Assembly: GCA_002898955.1 (NCBI GenBank)
Contig: BEIP01000038.1
Span: 1-8,068 of the forward strand
Source: a bacterium HR39
GTDB lineage: Bacteria; Pseudomonadota; Alphaproteobacteria; Geminicoccales; Geminicoccaceae
DNA length: 8,068 nucleotides
Direction: 5' to 3'
Part shown: in pieces, positions 6,681 to 8,068 of the stretch
How positions within the stretch are numbered: position 1 is the stretch's first letter
How the letters are laid out: the number at the start of each line of letters is the position of its first letter
The notes under the pieces: generated by a model
Seen by the model: only the letters and a program-made list of their open reading frames with translations
Databases searched by the model: none
What the model was told of the DNA's origin: nothing
Position numbers and translations under genes: made by a program

Positions 6681-7032
6681 GTGCGCGCGATCACGATCAT
6701 CCGCGCGCTGGGCGGCCGGCGCGCGATTCGTGGGCGCAGGCGAGAGCGGGCCGCGGTGCCCGGACCGGTGACCACACTGTCGGCGGCCGACCGGAGCGGC
6801 TTCGCGCCTGCGAGGTCGGGCCCCGTCGGTCCGCGAGCGCACCGGCGATCCGTGTTGGCGGCGATCATGATGGCGGAGAGCCGAGGGCGTCGCCGAGATC
6901 TCCCGAGACTTCCGTCAGCGAGTGCTCGGTGACATCGTGGAGGCGTCCGGCAGCGCCGCGGGCGGGAGCGGCGAAGGCGCCGTGGCGCGAGGATTCTCGG
7001 CGATCCGCCCGCACGGGTCCGCACAACCCTAG
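6681..7032 (+). pseudogene. Cro/YdaS-like helix-turn-helix gene, apparently frameshifted
   Basis: From GTG 6681 the frame opens with 'VRAITIIRALGGRRAI', a start I know from small Cro/YdaS-type repressor-like proteins of alphaproteobacterial prophages and islands. It later gives 'AHRRSVLAAIMMAESRG' (about residues 53-69), similar to the helix after the recognition region in those proteins. Beyond 6885 this frame becomes Arg/Pro-rich and stops at 6930-6932, while the frame starting at 6886 continues as 'GVAEISRDFRQRVLGDIVEA' and ends at TAG 7030-7032. Removing one G from GGG (6885-6887) would join them, so a one-base insertion is proposed. The stretch between 'GRRAI' and 'AHRRS' is about eight residues longer than I expect and poorly conserved. 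GAGGGGG at 6671-6677 overlaps the previous stop and is the likely ribosome site, although only three bases from GTG. Confidence 0.45.
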
Positions 7033-7369
7033 CGCATTTTGCCAGATTTCTGGTGCACGGCCGGATCCCGCCGATCTGGCTTCCAACCCCTTGCGCGCGG
7101 CGGATTGCCGGAGGGGAGTCGTCCGGCCACCTGCCCTGCTACGGAAGGGATCGAGACGGCGGGCCCGGCCGTGCCGCCGGACGAGCTGACGCCGTCGGCG
7201 AAGCGGCCGATCGACATCGGGAGAGGGTCCCGACGCCTCCCGGACACCCCCGCGACGGTGCGCACCCGTGGCGACGGGTGCGGATGCCGCCGCGTCCCGA
7301 CGCCACATCCTCCCCTCGCCCGAGGCCGTTTCCGGGGGCCGAGGAGCGATCGGCCTGTGCGGATCGCGC
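7033..7369. other. Spacer before the dehydrogenase promoter
   Basis: No coding frame is convincing in these 337 bases. The left end is the most AT-rich patch of the region (GCATTTTGCCAGATTTCTGG at 7034-7053) and contains CCAGA-TT-TCTGG; GCCAGAT (7041-7047) is also repeated inverted as ATCTGGC (7074-7080) with a 26-base loop. A 9-base perfect hairpin follows at 7261-7282. The tract probably holds the 5' control region of the downstream gene. Confidence 0.5.
7261..7282. repeat. Perfect 9-base inverted repeat
   Basis: CGCACCCGT (7261-7269) and ACGGGTGCG (7274-7282) are exact reverse complements around GGCG. It lies about 90 bases before the -35 box of the next gene. It could be a hairpin terminator for read-through from the left (no T-run) or a protein site; the sequence does not decide. 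Confidence 0.55.
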
Positions 7370-7398
7370 TTGACAGGGCGGATGCGCGGCGGTAGCAG
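7370..7398 (+). promoter_or_regulatory. Predicted sigma70-type promoter of the dehydrogenase gene
   Basis: A perfect TTGACA at 7370-7375 is followed, after 17 bases, by TAGCAG at 7393-7398, a partial -10 match. The spacing is ideal, and transcription would start near 7405, inside the inverted repeat at 7398-7415. Confidence 0.5.
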
Positions 7399-7415
7399 GT
7401 AACCAACCGGTTACC
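7398..7415. promoter_or_regulatory. Operator-like inverted repeat GGTAACC-N4-GGTTACC
   Basis: GGTAACC (7398-7404) and GGTTACC (7409-7415) are exact reverse complements around AACC. The element touches the -10 box and covers the expected transcription start, the classic position for a repressor site. The regulator is not in the window; its family (LacI-, GntR- or other type) cannot be told from one site. Confidence 0.6.
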
Positions 7416-7424
7416 GCAGACGTC

Positions 7425-7432
7425 AGGGGAGG
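7425..7432 (+). promoter_or_regulatory. Shine-Dalgarno sequence of the dehydrogenase gene
   Basis: AGGGGAGG ends ten bases before GTG 7443 and is the reason for choosing that GTG over the in-frame ATG codons further in. Confidence 0.7.
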
Positions 7433-7442
7433 CTCCGCGAAG

Positions 7443-8068
7443 GTGACCACGCACCGGCTCGGCATCGTCATGTACGGCGTGACGGGGCGCATGGGGACGA
7501 ACCAGCACCTCCTGCGCTCCATCGTCCCGCTGCGCGAGCGCGGCGGCGTGCGGCTGTCGGACGGCAGCCGCGTCATCCCCGACCCCATCCTGGTGGGGCG
7601 CGATCCCGCGAAGCTGGAGGCCCTCGCCCGCCGCTGCGGCATCGAGCGCTGGACCACCGACCTCGATGCCGCCCTCGCCTCGCGCGAGGATGCGGTCTAC
7701 TTCGACGCCGCCACCACCCTCGGCCGCGAGGAGCGGCTCGAGCGGGCGATCCGGGCCGGCAAGCACGTCTACTGCGAGAAACCTTCCGCCGCCACGCTCG
7801 AGGGCGCGCTGCGCGTCGCCCGCCTCGCGCGCGAGGCCGGGGTGAAGAACGGCGTGGTGCAGGACAAGCTCTACCTGCCGGGGCTGCTCAAGCTGCGCAG
7901 GCTGGTGCGGGCCGGCTTCTTCGGCCGCATCCTCTCGGTGCGGATCGACTTCGGCTATTGGGTGTTCGAGGGAGACCTCGATCCGCCGCAGCGCCCGTCG
8001 TGGAACTACCGCCGGGCCGACGGCGGCGGCATCGTCCTCGACATGATGCCGCACTGGCGGTACGTGCT
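7443..8068 (+). CDS. Gfo/Idh/MocA-family NAD(P)-dependent oxidoreductase, 3' partial
   Basis: The first 208 codons of a cytoplasmic dehydrogenase of the glucose-fructose oxidoreductase / inositol dehydrogenase family, which usually oxidise or reduce sugars, inositols or related hydroxy compounds with a bound or free nicotinamide cofactor. The N-terminal Rossmann fold starts at 'LGIVMYGVTGRMGTNQ' (6-21); the 'GVTGRMG' loop replaces the more usual GxGxxG and resembles dihydrodipicolinate-reductase-type loops. The family motif EKP is at residues 112-114, with Lys113 the expected catalytic lysine. 'GGGIVLDMMPHW' (194-205) supplies the conserved Gly-rich block with Asp200 and His204, expected to act in catalysis. 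The gene runs off the window, so the substrate-binding C-terminal half is unseen and substrate cannot be assigned. GTG 7443 is supported by AGGGGAGG upstream. A promoter and an operator-like repeat suggest repression lifted by a substrate-related signal, typical of catabolic operons. Confidence 0.93.
   Translation, partial: MTTHRLGIVMYGVTGRMGTNQHLLRSIVPLRERGGVRLSDGSRVIPDPILVGRDPAKLEALARRCGIERWTTDLDAALASREDAVYFDAATTLGREERLERAIRAGKHVYCEKPSAATLEGALRVARLAREAGVKNGVVQDKLYLPGLLKLRRLVRAGFFGRILSVRIDFGYWVFEGDLDPPQRPSWNYRRADGGGIVLDMMPHWRYV

Noticed and set aside
7041..7080. A possible tRNA or attachment core around TGCACCA on the - strand
   Set aside because: The upstream bases do not form a T-arm with the TTCRANN loop or a matching acceptor, so no tRNA is supported.
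3310..7370. CRISPR array or tandem repeat array
   Set aside because: No regularly spaced direct repeat longer than about nine bases was seen; only isolated short repeats such as CATGTGC x2 and TCACCGGAG x2 occur.
7029..8054. 341-codon - strand frame opposite the dehydrogenase
   Set aside because: It is antisense to a clear Gfo/Idh/MocA gene with all expected motifs and has no recognisable features itself.
3310..8068. A second copy of the tRNA-Thr 3' end as an attachment site
   Set aside because: Searching by eye for the CCGCCCGGCAGCACCA segment found no convincing repeat downstream within the window.

Overview
The window reads as high-GC alphaproteobacterial DNA, probably Rhodospirillales-like. 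The basis is the GC-rich codon use, the mrdA-rodA gene order, a small antisense protein with an alphaproteobacterial-type 'NLRRRKAQ' core, and a GC-rich tRNA-Thr with an encoded CCA. This is a family-level inference from gene content; no species was identified.

Layout. Positions 1-2945 hold the end of a cell-shape operon on the + strand: mrdA (PBP2 transpeptidase, 5' end cut by the window) overlaps rodA (SEDS glycosyltransferase) by one base. Together they make the elongasome peptidoglycan synthase. A small conserved-type protein on the - strand (2921-3148) overlaps the 3' end of rodA antisense. An intact tRNA-Thr(GGT) lies at 3234-3309.

From 3310 to about 7370 there is no gene that looks fully intact. 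The first 1.7 kb shows no coding signal in any frame; its long open frames are Arg/Pro/Ala-rich and result from high GC. Then come the C-terminal quarter of an amidase-signature enzyme on the - strand (5091-5522), followed by a strong hairpin; a possible frameshifted remnant near 5614-5816; and a short + strand pair. The pair is an AlpA/excisionase-like helix-turn-helix gene (6427-6672) behind two related palindromes, and eight bases on a Cro/YdaS-like gene (6681-7032) that appears frameshifted. These pieces, next to a tRNA gene, suggest a decayed mobile-element or prophage-type island. No integrase and no duplicated tRNA 3' end were found, so the island boundaries are not proven.

At the right edge a Gfo/Idh/MocA-family dehydrogenase starts at 7443 and runs off the window. 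Upstream it has a TTGACA-type -35 box, a perfect 7-4-7 inverted repeat placed like an operator over the start site, and a good Shine-Dalgarno sequence.

No clearly new biological system is visible. The parts most worth a second look are the regulatory pair with its twin palindromes, the hairpin-rich stretch beyond the amidase stop, and the long non-coding tract after the tRNA.
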